From Smittium mucronatum (taxonomy: Eukaryota; Kickxellomycota; Harpellomycetes; Harpellales; Legeriomycetaceae): a stretch of 64,000 nucleotides of DNA. A program made the position numbers and the translations under genes. Positions 1-13,730 of this stretch are shown piece after piece. Where the stretch lies: assembly GCA_001953115.1 (NCBI GenBank), contig LSSL01004134.1, forward strand, positions 34,054 to 98,053, in the 5' to 3' direction. The notes beneath the pieces were generated by a model, which was not told the DNA's origin, did not search any database, and saw only the letters and a program-made list of their open reading frames with translations. The number at the start of each line of letters is the position of its first letter. Position 1 is the first letter of the stretch.

Positions 1-222
1 CTATTGGTTGGGCCAAGATACAACCCCGTCACTGACATGCTTACCATGTCGTCAGATACTGAGCTGACATCAAAACTAAACAAGAAAAAAATATCAGATA
101 CATTAGATGCACTTCTTTCTGAAGCCAAAAGCTCAAAAGAAAAGTATTTAGACGTCCCTCTCATGAAGTATAAAATCAAAGCCAGACCCAAGCTGGAGTT
201 TCCTAAAGAATGGCTACCATGA
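1..222 (+). CDS. Mitochondrial small ribosomal subunit protein mS35 (MRPS35/Rsm24-like), C-terminal fragment
   Basis: The frame is open from the first base of the window and ends at a TGA, giving the last 73 residues of a protein whose start lies upstream. The fragment has the C-terminal pattern of mS35 (Rsm24 in yeast): a VGPRYNPVTDMLTMS segment, a run ending in LSEAKSS, a DVPL motif and a FPKEWLP end. In the family this region reads roughly VGPRY-P-TD-L-MS, then an EAK motif, D-PLD, and FP-EW. mS35 is a structural protein of the mitochondrial 28S/37S ribosomal subunit. No intron interrupts the visible part. Identification rests on recalled family motifs, not on a search. Confidence 0.8.
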   Translation, partial: LLVGPRYNPVTDMLTMSSDTELTSKLNKKKISDTLDALLSEAKSSKEKYLDVPLMKYKIKARPKLEFPKEWLP

Positions 223-3200
223 TTCACATGATTCATAGACAATGGAAGAGTTGAATTCAACGGGCATATTATTATTGCCATCATTTAGTCTATCCATATA
301 CTTTATTTTATATTTTGGTCAGGATAGTTCTTGCTTCTTTATGATCTCGCTTTAATGTTTCCTCTTTTAAAAAGACATCATTTTCTCTACTTTACATATA
401 ATTAGAATATAAAAATATTCAATACACAAACTTTATCTTTTCTTTCTAGAATATTCACGCGTTTTTTTTAATTCAAATTCCGCATCTCATCATTAATAAA
501 ATTGGCTGATATTTTATACCTTTGGAATAACCTTTAGTCTGGTGCGATACAAATAATTAATTTTATCGCAATTTAGTCTAATAATGGCGAATTCTAGGCT
601 TTCGGCCCTACGATAATTCTTTTAATAAGCTCAAGTGTATCATTTCTAATCCAAATATGCTGACCTGACCCTCCTGGGGCTGAGGGTGCCAAAATAGAAA
701 CAAAAACTCGGTTAAATCAATCAATTTATTAAAAGTAACAACTAGTGGGGTTTTAGCAGACGTCGGGGCTATTGGTATAGCACTAATTGGCATACCGGGC
801 AGCATACACGCTCTTTGATCAATTAAAACCAAATAAAAATAAAAAGTTTTTAACCAGCGTAATAATTTGAAAAAATGTAGAATGTTCATTTGTCGAAACC
901 ACTGTTGAAAGTAAGGCGTTAATCAGAATAAGTATACAAAATGTCAGTACGCAAAGGTGTCAAGATATTTGACCCTACTGTCATTTGACCTAATTATTCA
1001 GCTTATTATCAACTAGAATCGAAATGTACTTATCCAGTAAATATAGCTAATTTTTACAAAATATCTTGTTGCTTTATTATTAGTGGCTATAAATTAAATG
1101 GAATGACATGTAGGTCAATTGAAAATAGGTGAAATGCTTCGAAGCCATATGAAAATAGTCATGACACATCTGAAACAATGTATTGATTTACACAGTAAGA
1201 TTGGAAAAGTGTAAACCAACAAACCCAAAATCTAATGACATCTTTAAATCTAATAACCAGCACTTTTTATCAAGATCCTATCAATATTACCAAAAAAGTA
1301 AAAAAAACGGATAAAATGACTAAAACTGATTCATCTAGACTTTTTTTTAGGAATCCCAGAAATTATATCAGAAATGATATAGTGTATTAGGATATTAGAT
1401 TGATATTTTTTTTGGGACGCAAAAAAGATCCAGTTACTAATTAATTTTTAGTCAACTTTAATTATATTGGGAACGCAATCGCGTCGGGGTACTATTCAAT
1501 TTTCATTGTTTGTATTGATTATGGAAATTCGTTTAGTGGATTTTGATCTACAGAATTGCGATGTATTTCAATTTTGATAGTCTAGTAGATATAAATACAA
1601 AAATTCAGGCGAAAAGGAAACTTTTTTGTCGTCATGCAAGAATCACATTTTTTTTTTTATTTCTGGGATTTATTTAATCAATCGTTTTTAGAGAAAAAAA
1701 ATGTGTTTTTTAGTGAATTAACGTGATATTGATAAATGTTTTTAATACTAGCTTGTTGAATGTTTATACAAAGGCCGTTAATTCATTGTTCATTTTATTC
1801 CAATAAATCTATTGTGCCGCTTGCATTAATTAATGAAGAATCTGTGTGAATCCATGTCATGATATACAGCGAATCCCAAATACCAAAAGATTCACTTTTA
1901 ACTTTTATAAAAAATAGGATAATTAAAGTAAAATGATGTCAGTGTAGCCGATTTTCATTAACGCCAACCCAATTTTATTTGGCTTGTCAATGATTTTATG
2001 AAATTTATCTTTTAGGCTATTTTCCTGAAAGCTCTAATAAAAATAGTGACGGTATTAAATTTTTAAATTCTGAATTAATGTATGTTTTCACTTATAACAC
2101 CAAAAACGTTACAAACAACTAGTCCCATCTAAACAATTTGCACTAATAAGAATGACTCTACAGAACTGAAAAAATGATAATGGCAAATTAATTTGACCAC
2201 AGCTACTTGTTCGTATTTAGATATTCTTTTTTTTCCAGAGCTTGGGGGATTAGCCCTTTAAAAATACAAACCATCACAATTTCATGATGAAGAATTCACA
2301 AAAAAACAATTGAATTGATTTACTAATGGTGTGCTCATTTTTATAAATCGTGATTAACCCTTTTAGAACCTAAGGCAAGAAAGATACCACAATTTATCGC
2401 CAATTGAAATCTCACCTCTATTATTTTTTTTTGGTTTGTAAAGTCCCATTAGTAAATCATCCGGTTTATTCTGATTAGAGCTAAAATATGTTTTAAATCT
2501 AAATTCTTTTATAGATATCTGAATCGGTTGATAGACAACAGTTAAAAATAAAAGGTTTAACATAGGTCTTATATTTGAAGGCATAAAATTGATGATTAAA
2601 ATCTTTATTTTTTATGGTGGGTGAGAGATTATTAGATGTACGGTTTGCTATATCTGCGGTGAAAGCACCCATCTTTCCCTGATTGAGAATCAACTCAATT
2701 AAGCCTATTTTGAATAAATGGAGAACCAAACTTTTATTATTGGCAGAAAGTATAGCCCATTTTCATACCTTATTACCCAAAACCGCCATTTACCGCAAAT
2801 TAATAATGCCAAAGTCGAAGGAACGGATGTTTTTATTACGGTGCGGGGTAGAAAGCATTGTCTTATTATTTAATCCTTCCGCACTTCAAATGTGGCTGCG
2901 GTCTCAGCTTTAGTTGAATTATCATTTATACCCACCAATAAATTTCAGTGGTAAAAAAAACATAATTGGTACAAAATATGTTGGGGCAGTAGATTATCAA
3001 TATATTGATAAGTGAACATATATTGTCTTGTAAATGAAATGCTGACTACCTTGATTTCATTCTGAAAGAGCATGATCTTTTCACATTCAGAGTTTGCCTT
3101 GAATCCTTATTTTTGGATTTTCTGATTTTCGCTGTGCGAAGACACATAATTGGAGCATTTAATCTCTTCTAGTAAAGCCTTTTTATTGGGTGATAAATAA

Positions 3201-5024
3201 AAAATTATTATTAAAACATTTCGCGAAAAAAATCATATTAGATTATGCGATGAAAACTAATTATATATCTTTACTTTTCAAGTAGAGCCGGAATTAAATA
3301 TTGCCTATAGTGCTACTTTTGCGTATCAAGCCACTAAAGTTCGGGGCTTATCGCGTATCATCAATAAAAATCACGTAATTAAGCTATTTCTAATAATGCT
3401 CATAACAAGCTAATTATCTTTGGAAAGAGCGGTTTATTATTGAAAAAGCAAGAAAACGGGCTTTTTAATTGGTTTTTATTATTCACGATTGACGTTTTGA
3501 TAAATTGAGTTTTCTTTGGCTAGATGCAAAAAAAAAATATTAAATCATTTTATATTAATTCGATGCTAAACTTGCATTACTGCCTACATCATTGATACTA
3601 AAATTGATTTGAAATTAATCTTAGCTTGTTATAATAAATTGCACAAATCTTTATAGCATCCAAATTCACGGAGGTAATTTTTTGGGAATTTCTTGGGTTT
3701 CTATTTGAGGAAAAATATTAAAAGTTCTGATCCTCAAGCTTATTTGTTGATTTTTTAAATGTTGAAGCAAACCCAAATACATTTTATACTTTCAGATGCC
3801 AAATTTACGACTTTTTTTATTACAAAATGGTATATCTTAGCCATTTTTAAAGAGCAGCTAATGGCCAGACTAGTTAATTTTGTGCTAAAAATATAAAATT
3901 CGATTTTAATTGGGGGTTTAAAAATTCAAAAATTTCTATTAGGCTCAAATATCAGGTTCTTCTTGCGTCTATAGTTTATGAAGAGGCGTTGGCATTTGTA
4001 ATTTTAGCTTTTTCAGTCTGCATACATTATACCACTAATTTTTATTCAATAAGAATATCCGATTTAACGCACTTCGCATGCAGTTGGGGTAATTTTTTAT
4101 TTCTACCAAATAGGGAAAGGTGTATTTCATAAATAAGTGCCAATGGCATTTTAGGAGCCCGAATGTGCTAAAGCTTTTATGCTAAACTGTTTAACACGCG
4201 CCAATTGGATATTATCGAAAATTTTGCATTTATAAAATTAAAAAGCTACTGCCCTGTTAATTTTTCCGCGGCCAGTGGTGCAAAAATGGCTTAGTTTTCG
4301 GTCAATGTAAACATCTTAATAGAAATACAAATTGATAATTAGGCTAATTTTACTTGGATCCTTTTTTAATAAACATTAGATTTCACGAATCGAAGCTCAG
4401 CTTTTGTTGACCCTTTCAAGCCCGAAAGATCAGTATCAATACTAGGTTTGCGTTGAGTTGAGATATCTACTTTTGTTTTCCGAGATTTTATTATTTATTG
4501 GTCCTTTTCGATCTTATTCAAACAAAAATGGTTTTATGAACAAATCATCTGTACCTACAATTTTTGCCCCTGAAGTAGATGGCTTTTAGTAAGGATTACT
4601 ATTTTAGATCTATTAGTATGAGCAAGTCAAAAAAATTTCAATCAATAAAACATTTGATTCCAAATATACATTCGTATTTTATCTAATTTTTTTAACTGCC
4701 AAATAAGAAATTAGAGATTGTACAAATAGGAGCTCAAGATATTTTTGATTCCTGGAAAGGCTAAAGCAAATTAGTTTTTAGATAAGGTCTATCTTAATCC
4801 TAATATTGGTTAATAAATTATAGCACAAATTAGTCATCATGCTCTATTGAGTTGCAATTATTTTACACCACTTATAGTTTTTAATTAAACTAATTTAATG
4901 TTATAGTTCTCAAATTTGCGTTGGGAGTCTTTAGATATAAAAAAAATCTTTCGACTAACCCTACTTTTACCTCAACACTTAATTCGAAAATTTTACCTGA
5001 AACGATCATCATATTTATTACGAA
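223..5024. other. 4.8-kb intergenic region, no gene recognised
   Basis: Moderately AT-rich sequence with homopolymer runs and stops in all frames. The longest open stretches (608-889 minus, 2499-2729 minus, 2683-2913 plus) lack recognisable motifs or supported splice sites. A slightly GC-richer patch at about 2780-2920 has no identifiable content. No tRNA B-box was seen. The right end is the promoter of the wall-protein gene. Confidence 0.5.
4936..4943 (+). promoter_or_regulatory. Possible TATA element of the wall-protein gene
   Basis: TATAAAAA lies 89 bp before the ATG at 5025 and is followed by a pyrimidine-containing leader. The spacing suits a fungal core promoter, but such strings are frequent in this AT-rich sequence, so the call is weak. 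Confidence 0.25.
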
Positions 5025-6065
5025 ATGAAATACGGATCTAAGAGCAAAATGTTCCTAGCTTTTTGTCTTATATCTTGTCTATCTTTGGCCAGTTCCCAGA
5101 GCTGCAGCTTTGGCTCAGGATTTTGCGCCGACGATAATCATGTTGCTGTTTGCACTGGAGTTGAATACGCTTATAGACCTTGCCCCCAGGGCAACATTTG
5201 TGCATATGCTAATGATGTTCCCGTATGCATACCTGTCGCTTCCGGCCCTAAATTCAATCTCAGACAAAATAATAATGGCGGATCTTCCGCTACCACCACC
5301 ACTTCCTCAACTCCACAACAACAACAAACCACCACCTCAACTACTACGACCTCCCAGCCTAATAATGATCCTACAACCCAAGCTGTACAAACTTCAACGT
5401 CCACGACTTCAACTAAGGGACCAGAGACATCTACTAGTTTGGAAGAGAAAAGTTCTTCTACTACTAAACCAGAAACTTCGACATCCCCTCAAGAAGAGAA
5501 CTCTTCAAATCCATCAGAGAACGCTCAAACATCAGCTACCAGTTCTTTGTCTAGCGAGTCTTCATCGACCTCAACTGAAAGCTCAGTATCAGCAATCCCC
5601 ACAAACTTGTGCCCTCCTGACTATCCCTCTACTTGCAAACCTAATAACATGATAGAATTTTGTCAAGATGGAGTTATTGTCACTAACACTTGTCCCGGTG
5701 GTTCCACTTGTTTCAACAATATAAACAACGATTCTGCTGCATGTATAACCCCAGACCAGCAATGTGGTAACGAAGGATTTAATAGATGCGAACCTGGAAA
5801 CCCTTCGAATTACGATATTTGCCGAAACGGGGCTTGGGTTTTCTCCGGTACTTGTGCTTCAAATGGCGTGTGCGCCGCTGATGGTGATAGTAAAGTCATC
5901 TGTGTCGACCCGAATGCCACATCTTTGTCCTCAAAACCCACAACCGCTCTATTATCTATCCCTTCAATTGGAGTTTATACACCTAAAGGTGGCTCTCCTT
6001 CCCTACGCCCATTACTCTACTCTCCATTCGCCCTCATTGCCGTCTTGTTCATTCAAGCTCTTTAA
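5025..6065 (+). CDS. Secreted, probably GPI-anchored wall protein with three CBM19-like cysteine modules
   Basis: A 346-residue, intron-free protein. Residues 1-25 look like a signal peptide (basic start, hydrophobic core, cleavage near SSQS). Cysteine module 1 spans residues 27-68 and contains RPCPQGNIC. Residues 75-193 form a Ser/Thr/Gln-rich, mucin-like linker with a near-repeated ETSTS segment. Module 2 (196-240) contains NTCPGGSTC and module 3 (247-293) contains GTCASNGVC. Each module has six cysteines with the spacing seen in fungal chitin-binding domains of the CBM19 type (C...C...C...CP-G--C...C). The end is a hydrophobic tail (about 330-345) after a small-residue GGS stretch, as expected for GPI attachment. 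A role in the cell wall or chitin binding is inferred; no catalytic domain is present. The first ATG after the TATA-like box is taken as the start. A polyadenylation-like AATAAA lies at 6120-6125. Confidence 0.75.
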   Translation: MKYGSKSKMFLAFCLISCLSLASSQSCSFGSGFCADDNHVAVCTGVEYAYRPCPQGNICAYANDVPVCIPVASGPKFNLRQNNNGGSSATTTTSSTPQQQQTTTSTTTTSQPNNDPTTQAVQTSTSTTSTKGPETSTSLEEKSSSTTKPETSTSPQEENSSNPSENAQTSATSSLSSESSSTSTESSVSAIPTNLCPPDYPSTCKPNNMIEFCQDGVIVTNTCPGGSTCFNNINNDSAACITPDQQCGNEGFNRCEPGNPSNYDICRNGAWVFSGTCASNGVCAADGDSKVICVDPNATSLSSKPTTALLSIPSIGVYTPKGGSPSLRPLLYSPFALIAVLFIQAL

Positions 6066-6518
6066 TGCTATCTATTCTATTTACTTCTTTTTTTTTGGTA
6101 ATACTATAATTATATTGACAATAAAATATCATGATAAAAAATAACGTCTATCTAAAAAATTTTGGAGCCTGGTTTCATAAGTGTGTTTGCATGATCTCTA
6201 TTTTGATCTTCATTATTAGGAGTATTGTTTCGCGACCAACTTTTTCCTAACCAGGATAACAATAGGAAGTTTTAGACTACTATTTTTTCAGCAGATATTC
6301 ATTTGCTAAATAGCATTACTGGATTAGACGGACGCTAGAGATTATATCAATTACTATTGGATGTTAATTCTCTAATTTGATTATTTAGTATTTGATTGGA
6401 CTGGATACAATTGTTTAATTGGCAAAATAAGCTCAAAATAGCTAACCAAAAGCTGACTACTTGTTTCTCTTTTCACGCCTGATTTTAATCCTATACTATT
6501 ATTATTTGAAACAATATA
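6066..6518. other. Intergenic spacer between wall-protein and SYF2 genes
   Basis: Contains the likely 3' end of the wall-protein transcript (AATAAA at 6120-6125) and the 5' flank of SYF2. No ORF or RNA gene was seen. The last 40 bases before the SYF2 ATG are AT-rich with an ACAATATA context. Confidence 0.5.
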
Positions 6519-8621
6519 ATGGGATCAACAAAGAGCACCACCAAAACCCCAAAGAAGGGCTCAACCAAGACCTCAATTCCACTTGATAAAATTCCTTCAG
6601 ATTCAGCTGCCGCTTCCGAATCCCTAATTGTTGATCCTCCAAAAAGGGCTAGAGGCAGGCCAAGAAAAGTTTTAAATCAGGATGACAATGAAACACCAAA
6701 GAAGAAGAAAAACACTAAAAAGGATTCTAAGGAAATCTTGCTTAGCTCTAAACTCATGGCGATTAAACCCGCAGAAGAATCTGGTACTGCTTCTTCATAT
6801 AAAGATGTCATTCCCACTTTTGATTTCACAAAGATTGTTCCAATTAAGATAATCCAAAAACCAGATTCCGATTCTAGTAATGTGTCCCAATTAAATACTA
6901 TACCGATTGAAACCCCGATTAAAAAAAGATCATATACTAAAAGAAAATCAAAAAAGGAAATTTCCCCTGCAGAGTCTGTTTCAATTGCTCAAGAATCAAA
7001 AATTGATTCTATTCAAAATTTAGAACCACAAACCCCATCCAAAAAAGTAAAAACTACCAGAAAATCTAAGGTTTCTGAGAAATCCATTATTGAAATCAAA
7101 GAGCAAGAATCTTCCCAGCTTGAAAATTCTTCCGATTCCTCTCATTCTACTAGTCAGATTCCTCAAAATCGTATCCTTCAAGTTCAACCTTCCAAAATCG
7201 ACGTTGAACCTATTATTATTGAAAAAAATGAAATTTATCTCTCTGAAACTTTTTCTGACTCCACTAAAGATCAAATCCCAAATTCAGATAAAAAAGACGA
7301 AATATCTTTATCTGATAATCCTGCCTTCCCCAACAATCAAAAAAGTACCCAGCAAACTGAATTATCTTCTCAAATATCAATTTCATCTGATATACCCCAA
7401 AACCCGGGTATGGCCATTTTTTTTATTATCCATTTTCAATTCACATTTACATTAATTTATTTCACCTATTTCTCTTTAATTTTCCCATCTTTAAATTTTT
7501 TTTTATAGTTGGAGAAGTTTTTTTCAGAAAATCCAATAATGATTCACAAGAAAAAGAACAATCCCACCAAAAAATTCAAATCAATGCTCCTCTCGCCGAA
7601 TCCGAGCCAATACCGGAAAATTCTCAAATCCATGGTTCCAACGATTACTCATCCTCCAGTGATGAAAGCAGTTCTGATGAATCGGAAAAAATCGATATTT
7701 GTGAACGCCAAGATTTACCCCAAGATTTGGCTGATAGAGCTAAAAAACTCTCAGAACTTCGCTTGAAAATGGTAGTTTTAAATTATCATTCGTTATTGTT
7801 TTTTAACTCCTTCATTTTTCTCGATTATTAGAAAGATTCCGTCGTTGCTGGAAAAAAAGATGTTTACAAAGAATTCGAGAAATCAAAAGTTAACCCAAAA
7901 GCAAATTCGAAACTAGAAAAAAGACGCGAAGCTGCACAAGAACTCTTGTTCAAGCAGGTAATGCTCTTTTATTATAATGAATCATAAAAATTTCACACTC
8001 CTGGATCAATTTTTAACGCTAATATTCTATTTAATTTCTAGAAAGTTGAAGATTCTGGTTTGGATTACGAGAGAATACGATCATGGGATTATAGTATTGA
8101 AAATGTAGAAAAATACAATTCTAAAGCCAAAGAAAAGGAAGAGAATACAGTTGTAGGATTTGCTGATTGGAATGATGTGGCCCAACGCAAATATAATAAA
8201 TTAGTAAAGGAGCTGAAACCAGATATGGAGTCTTATAATTACCAAAAAAAATTAGCACAACAGGTCATTCAGTCTAGTGGAAACTCTATTGTAACTGATG
8301 AGGATGTCGGTTTGCTCTTGCAGTCTCAACTTTCCAAGCCTAATGACCATGCTATTGAAAAACTATCCAAGTCTATCATTGATCAGTAAGTTTACTCTCA
8401 TTATCATTTTTTTATGCAATTAAATCGACTTACTAACATTTAATTGCTATTTATCTAGACAAAATAAACGAACAAAGACTATGAAGGTGCCTAAGGAATC
8501 TGAAAATGATGTGACATTCATTAATGACAGGAATGCACACTTCAATAGAAAGATCAACAGAGCCTTTGACAGATATACTAAAGATATTAAGGATGCTTTC
8601 GAAAGAGGCACTGCTCTATAA
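6519..8621 (+). CDS. SYF2: Pre-mRNA-splicing factor SYF2 with long AT-hook N-terminal extension
   Basis: Five exons: 6519-7407, 7509-7771, 7832-7957, 8042-8385, 8459-8621, giving 594 residues. All four introns are GT-AG (101, 60, 84 and 73 bp); the last carries a perfect TACTAAC branch site at 8431-8437. Residues from about 370 to 594 are the SYF2 domain: LSELRLKM, then GLDYERIRSWDYS, a GFADW motif, LVKELKPDMESY, VTFINDRNAHFN and the diagnostic FERGTAL end. SYF2 is a component of the Prp19/NineTeen complex that acts in spliceosome activation. Human SYF2 is 243 residues, so the first 350 or so here are an extension: acidic/Ser-rich low complexity with an AT-hook (KRARGRPRK, about 42-50) and several KR-rich patches. 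Exon 1 joins exon 2 in frame through a split GTT codon, which argues for one gene. A separate upstream gene cannot be excluded without transcripts. The gene is convergent with NUF2. Confidence 0.85.
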
Positions 8622-8698
8622 ACCACGACTATCCTCTAAATTAAGACGAATTGTGTAGTTTTACTAATTTTTTTTTTAAGCAATTGATTATACTTTTT

Positions 8699-8704
8699 AA
8701 TAAA
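8699..8704 (+). terminator. Polyadenylation-like signal of SYF2
   Basis: AATAAA 78 bp past the SYF2 stop codon, in the 211-bp spacer before the end of the convergent NUF2 gene. The 3' untranslated regions of the two genes probably lie close together or overlap. Confidence 0.35.
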
Positions 8705-8832
8705 AAGAATTTAACCACAAGAGATGATTTATACAGTGAAATTACAATTAGAAAAGATTACATGTTTTAATAATATAGATAAAAAAAGGGTATAAGAGTT
8801 AATGGGTATTTGAAGAGAGTGGGAGTGAATAG

Positions 8833-10342
8833 TTAGTCTTGCAACTGAGAAATGTATTGAGCAATAATCATTAGTATTCCCTGCTGGTAACTCATGACGG
8901 TTTTAATTAGTAGAGAGTAATGGCCATTAATGTCAGAGGCATTATTGGAAACGTTCTTTTTGATTTCAGAAATCTGGAAATCAAAATCAGCTGCCATTTT
9001 GCGCAAATTGGCTGCATTTTGGTTAGCTTGGGCCAAACGATCTTCGTACGCAGCCTTTGTTTTTTTGAGCTGTTTAATTTTAGTTTCTATGGAAATATTC
9101 TTTTCGATTTTACGTTGTTCGAGCTGGTTGATGTTTTCTTGGTAATATGCAATCTTGTCAGAGGTTTGTAGTTTAACAGTGTTCATATCATTGATATCAC
9201 GATTGATGGCCAGATTTGATTCTTTGCTTTGGAGGTACAGTTTCAAATTTTCTTTATTTTTCAGCTGGATCGCTAAGATTTCAGATAATTGGTCATGCCT
9301 TTTATTTAGCTCGTTTGCGATGATATCAAAGGACTCGAGTCTACTATTCAGCTTATTGCTGTAATTGCTCTTTTCGGAAATAGTGGCCAGAATCGTTGAA
9401 ATGCTGTGGTTAAGTTCATCAATGGCCTGCTGCAATTTTTCAGGACTATGGACAATCCTCGATTTTAAACCGTTCAATTGTTGATCTTTGGCCGTTTTGG
9501 AAGTTTCTTTCGATTTATTAATTTCCTCCAGCTCGAGCCGTTTAGCTTTCAGATTTTCTTGCTGGCTCTTTAAAATGTCGGTTTTGGCCTTAAGTTCAAA
9601 GATTTGGGCTCTTAAAGAACCGTTTGATGCACGTTTCAGCTCAACACGCTTAGATTCCTCTTCTTGATGCAATTTAATTTCTTCAATCTTAGCCCTTGTT
9701 GCTTGGATCTGTTGGTTAAGTAGCTCATTTTTTTGTATTAAACTCTCCTATTAAGTTTATTGGAACACAGTTATGACTTGGAAACTTTCCTTTTTTTAAT
9801 GAAAGAGGGAAAAAAAAGGCAATGTTAAAATGGGATACCTCTTTCCCAGTGTACTTTTCAATAATATGTATTCTCTCGTCACGAAACATTGCAAAGTTAC
9901 AAGCTTCACCCAAGAATCTGCGAGTTCTTTGAGGTTCAGGACGCAATATGTCAGCATATGAAAAATCTTTAACGCCAATTTCCTGCAGCATAGTTCTCCT
10001 AAAATAATTTTTTTATCTTTAATTGTTGGTTTTTCAAATAAAAAAGAGAAAAATTATTAAAATATGGACTTACACTTGTTTGTAAAAGCAAGTGAATACA
10101 GCGTCTTCACCATGGGTTTCAGGAAATTGAGAAACTTTAGTTATTTGGTCCTCTAAAGTATCATTCATTCCTTCGATAAAGATTCCCTTAAGAAGTTCTA
10201 AAAAGGCCTCAAACCATACTTTAACGCATATAGGATTAGGTCTTTGAATATCTTCTTCATTGATTGAGATTCCCATTTGTCGCATCGAAGTTATTATGTC
10301 CTTATCACTCAACAAACCATTTTCGTTTTCGTATGAGTACAT
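8833..10342 (-). CDS. NUF2: Kinetochore protein NUF2 (Ndc80 complex)
   Basis: Three exons on the minus strand: 10342-10074, 9998-9839 and 9747-8833. They are joined by GT-AG introns of 75 and 90 bp and give 447 residues, normal for the family (about 430-460). The N-terminal calponin-homology-like head (about 1-145) has the Nuf2 pattern: LSDKDIITSMRQMGI, NEEDIQRPNP, FLELLKGI, QFPETH, GVKDFSYADILRPEPQRTRR and FAMFRDERI. The first splice (phase 2) yields FYKQVRTMLQEIG, which fits the family. From about residue 145 to the end the protein is a continuous heptad-rich coiled coil, as expected for pairing with Ndc80. The NDC80 complex couples kinetochores to microtubules. The gene is divergent from HAT1 and convergent with SYF2. 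Confidence 0.93.
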
Positions 10343-10782
10343 TATTATTATTATTCTATTTGTGATTACTTATGAGAGATTTCAGTAGTATATTTTTTAG
10401 GATTGTTTAAATGCATAAATCAGATTGTACTCTTTTTAAACGAAAATGTAGGGAAGTATACTTTTTAATTTTTGTGGTTACCTTTTCTGATTGTGGTTTC
10501 TGAAATAGCAGAAATTATTTTGTTGTATTGTGCATTAATTTATTGGCTCTGCACATATCTCAAATATATAGTCTCATTTTTGGTATATAATTCGCCAAAC
10601 TTATTTACTTTATGTATTTAAGTAAAATAGTAAATAAAAACTGACCAATCATGTTCTCAAAAATAGCGATATTCTGAGAGTGGTAATAAAATAAATAAAC
10701 TGGAAATCTTGCTATAATATACTCAATATTTTCCAGGTTATCTGACTGACTTTTCTTTGAGAAATCTAAATACGATATCACG
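10343..10782. promoter_or_regulatory. Divergent promoter interval of NUF2 and HAT1
   Basis: 440 bp separate the start codons of NUF2 (minus) and HAT1 (plus). The sequence is AT-rich with no clear TATA, cell-cycle box or other motif that I would defend. The minus-strand open stretch at 10605-10871 overlaps HAT1 exon 1 and has no recognisable product. Confidence 0.5.
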
Positions 10783-12739
<1,957 letters not shown>

Positions 12740-12796
12740 CTGAGCACTACCCCACCTCACCCTTTATTTCAATTAGCTGAATTTGACTTTTCTACA

Positions 12797-12802
12797 AATA
12801 AA
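12797..12802 (+). terminator. Polyadenylation-like signal of HAT1
   Basis: AATAAA 57 bp beyond the HAT1 stop, in the 139-bp spacer separating it from the convergent clathrin light chain gene. Confidence 0.35.
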
Positions 12803-12878
12803 GATTTGCACATGTAATTTGAAATTTTATTGAGGCAGAATACATTTTCAGAATAGAAATAAAAAAAGATGCGCCCAT

Positions 12879-13730
12879 TTATGCTGTCATCTTGGGTCCA
12901 ATTCCAGATGCAAAGTCGCTAATTAATGAAACCATTATCTCACTTCCATCAAAACTGGGAGCTGGCTCTTTCTGTGCTATGTTAGATCTTTGGCCTGGAT
13001 ATCCACCAATTGGATTTGTTCCCGAAATGCTCTGGTCTTTCTGTTCAGTTTTGTGAATGAAGTTATCCTGGATTTCCAGAGATTTATTTACTAGCCCGAT
13101 TTGGCGTGATACTTGCTCCCACAATGAACCGGAGTTGATGTGTTGGTATTGACCTTCTTGATTAGCTTCATTCTCAACCATCATTTGCTTTTTCTTCTCA
13201 TTGTAGTCATCGTAAAACTTATCCAAATCAGCCGTGGCTTTTTCCTGGGTTCTCTTAGCCTTTTCCTCCGACTCTCGATCCCTTTCAGAAATAACCTCTT
13301 TGATTTTTATCTCCCATTGATTCAAGAATTCAGATGTCTCGGGGACTTGATAGGTCTTTGGTAAATACTCAATATCCATGTTATTTTGGGGACTTTTTAA
13401 GCTCTAAAACCAATCAATTGTATATATGCAGATTTTATATCTATGAATTCAACCCCCTTCCAATACTTCTCAACAACCATCAAATTCTCATCATAATAAA
13501 ATAAAATAGCGAAAAGGTACCTTGAAATTCTCAGCTAAATTTCCAACCTCAAAGGCATTAAATCCGTCAATGGAAGGAGTAGCAGCCGGGACCGCTGCTG
13601 TGCTTGATGGTCCCTCGAAATTACCAAAGTCGGAAGTTGATGCCATAGAGGGCGATTGAAACATATCTGCATCATCACCCAAAAGATCTCTCTCCATCTT
13701 TAACAAGTTTTTTTCGTATTCTTCTGCCAT
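12879..13730 (-). CDS. CLC1: Clathrin light chain
   Basis: Two minus-strand exons, 13730-13521 and 13403-12879, separated by a 117-bp GT-AG intron, give 244 residues, the usual length for the family. The N-terminal part is acidic and Ala/Ser/Pro-rich with the light-chain hallmark DFGNFEGP followed by FNAFE. The central part is a charged helix: FLNQWEIKIKEVISERD, then KATADLDKFYDDYNEKKK. A Trp-containing SLWEQVSRQIGLVNKS segment follows, which in this family continues the heavy-chain-binding helix and precedes the C-terminal trimerisation-contact region. Clathrin light chain regulates coat assembly on endocytic and Golgi vesicles. The start is the first ATG in frame. The gene is convergent with HAT1. 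Confidence 0.9.

Noticed and set aside
608..889. 93-codon minus-strand open stretch upstream of the wall-protein gene.
   Set aside because: No motif, no supported splice sites and no neighbouring frame continuation; composition suggests chance.
8920..9364. Three plus-strand open stretches overlapping the NUF2 coiled coil.
   Set aside because: Antisense shadows of a repetitive coiled-coil coding sequence.
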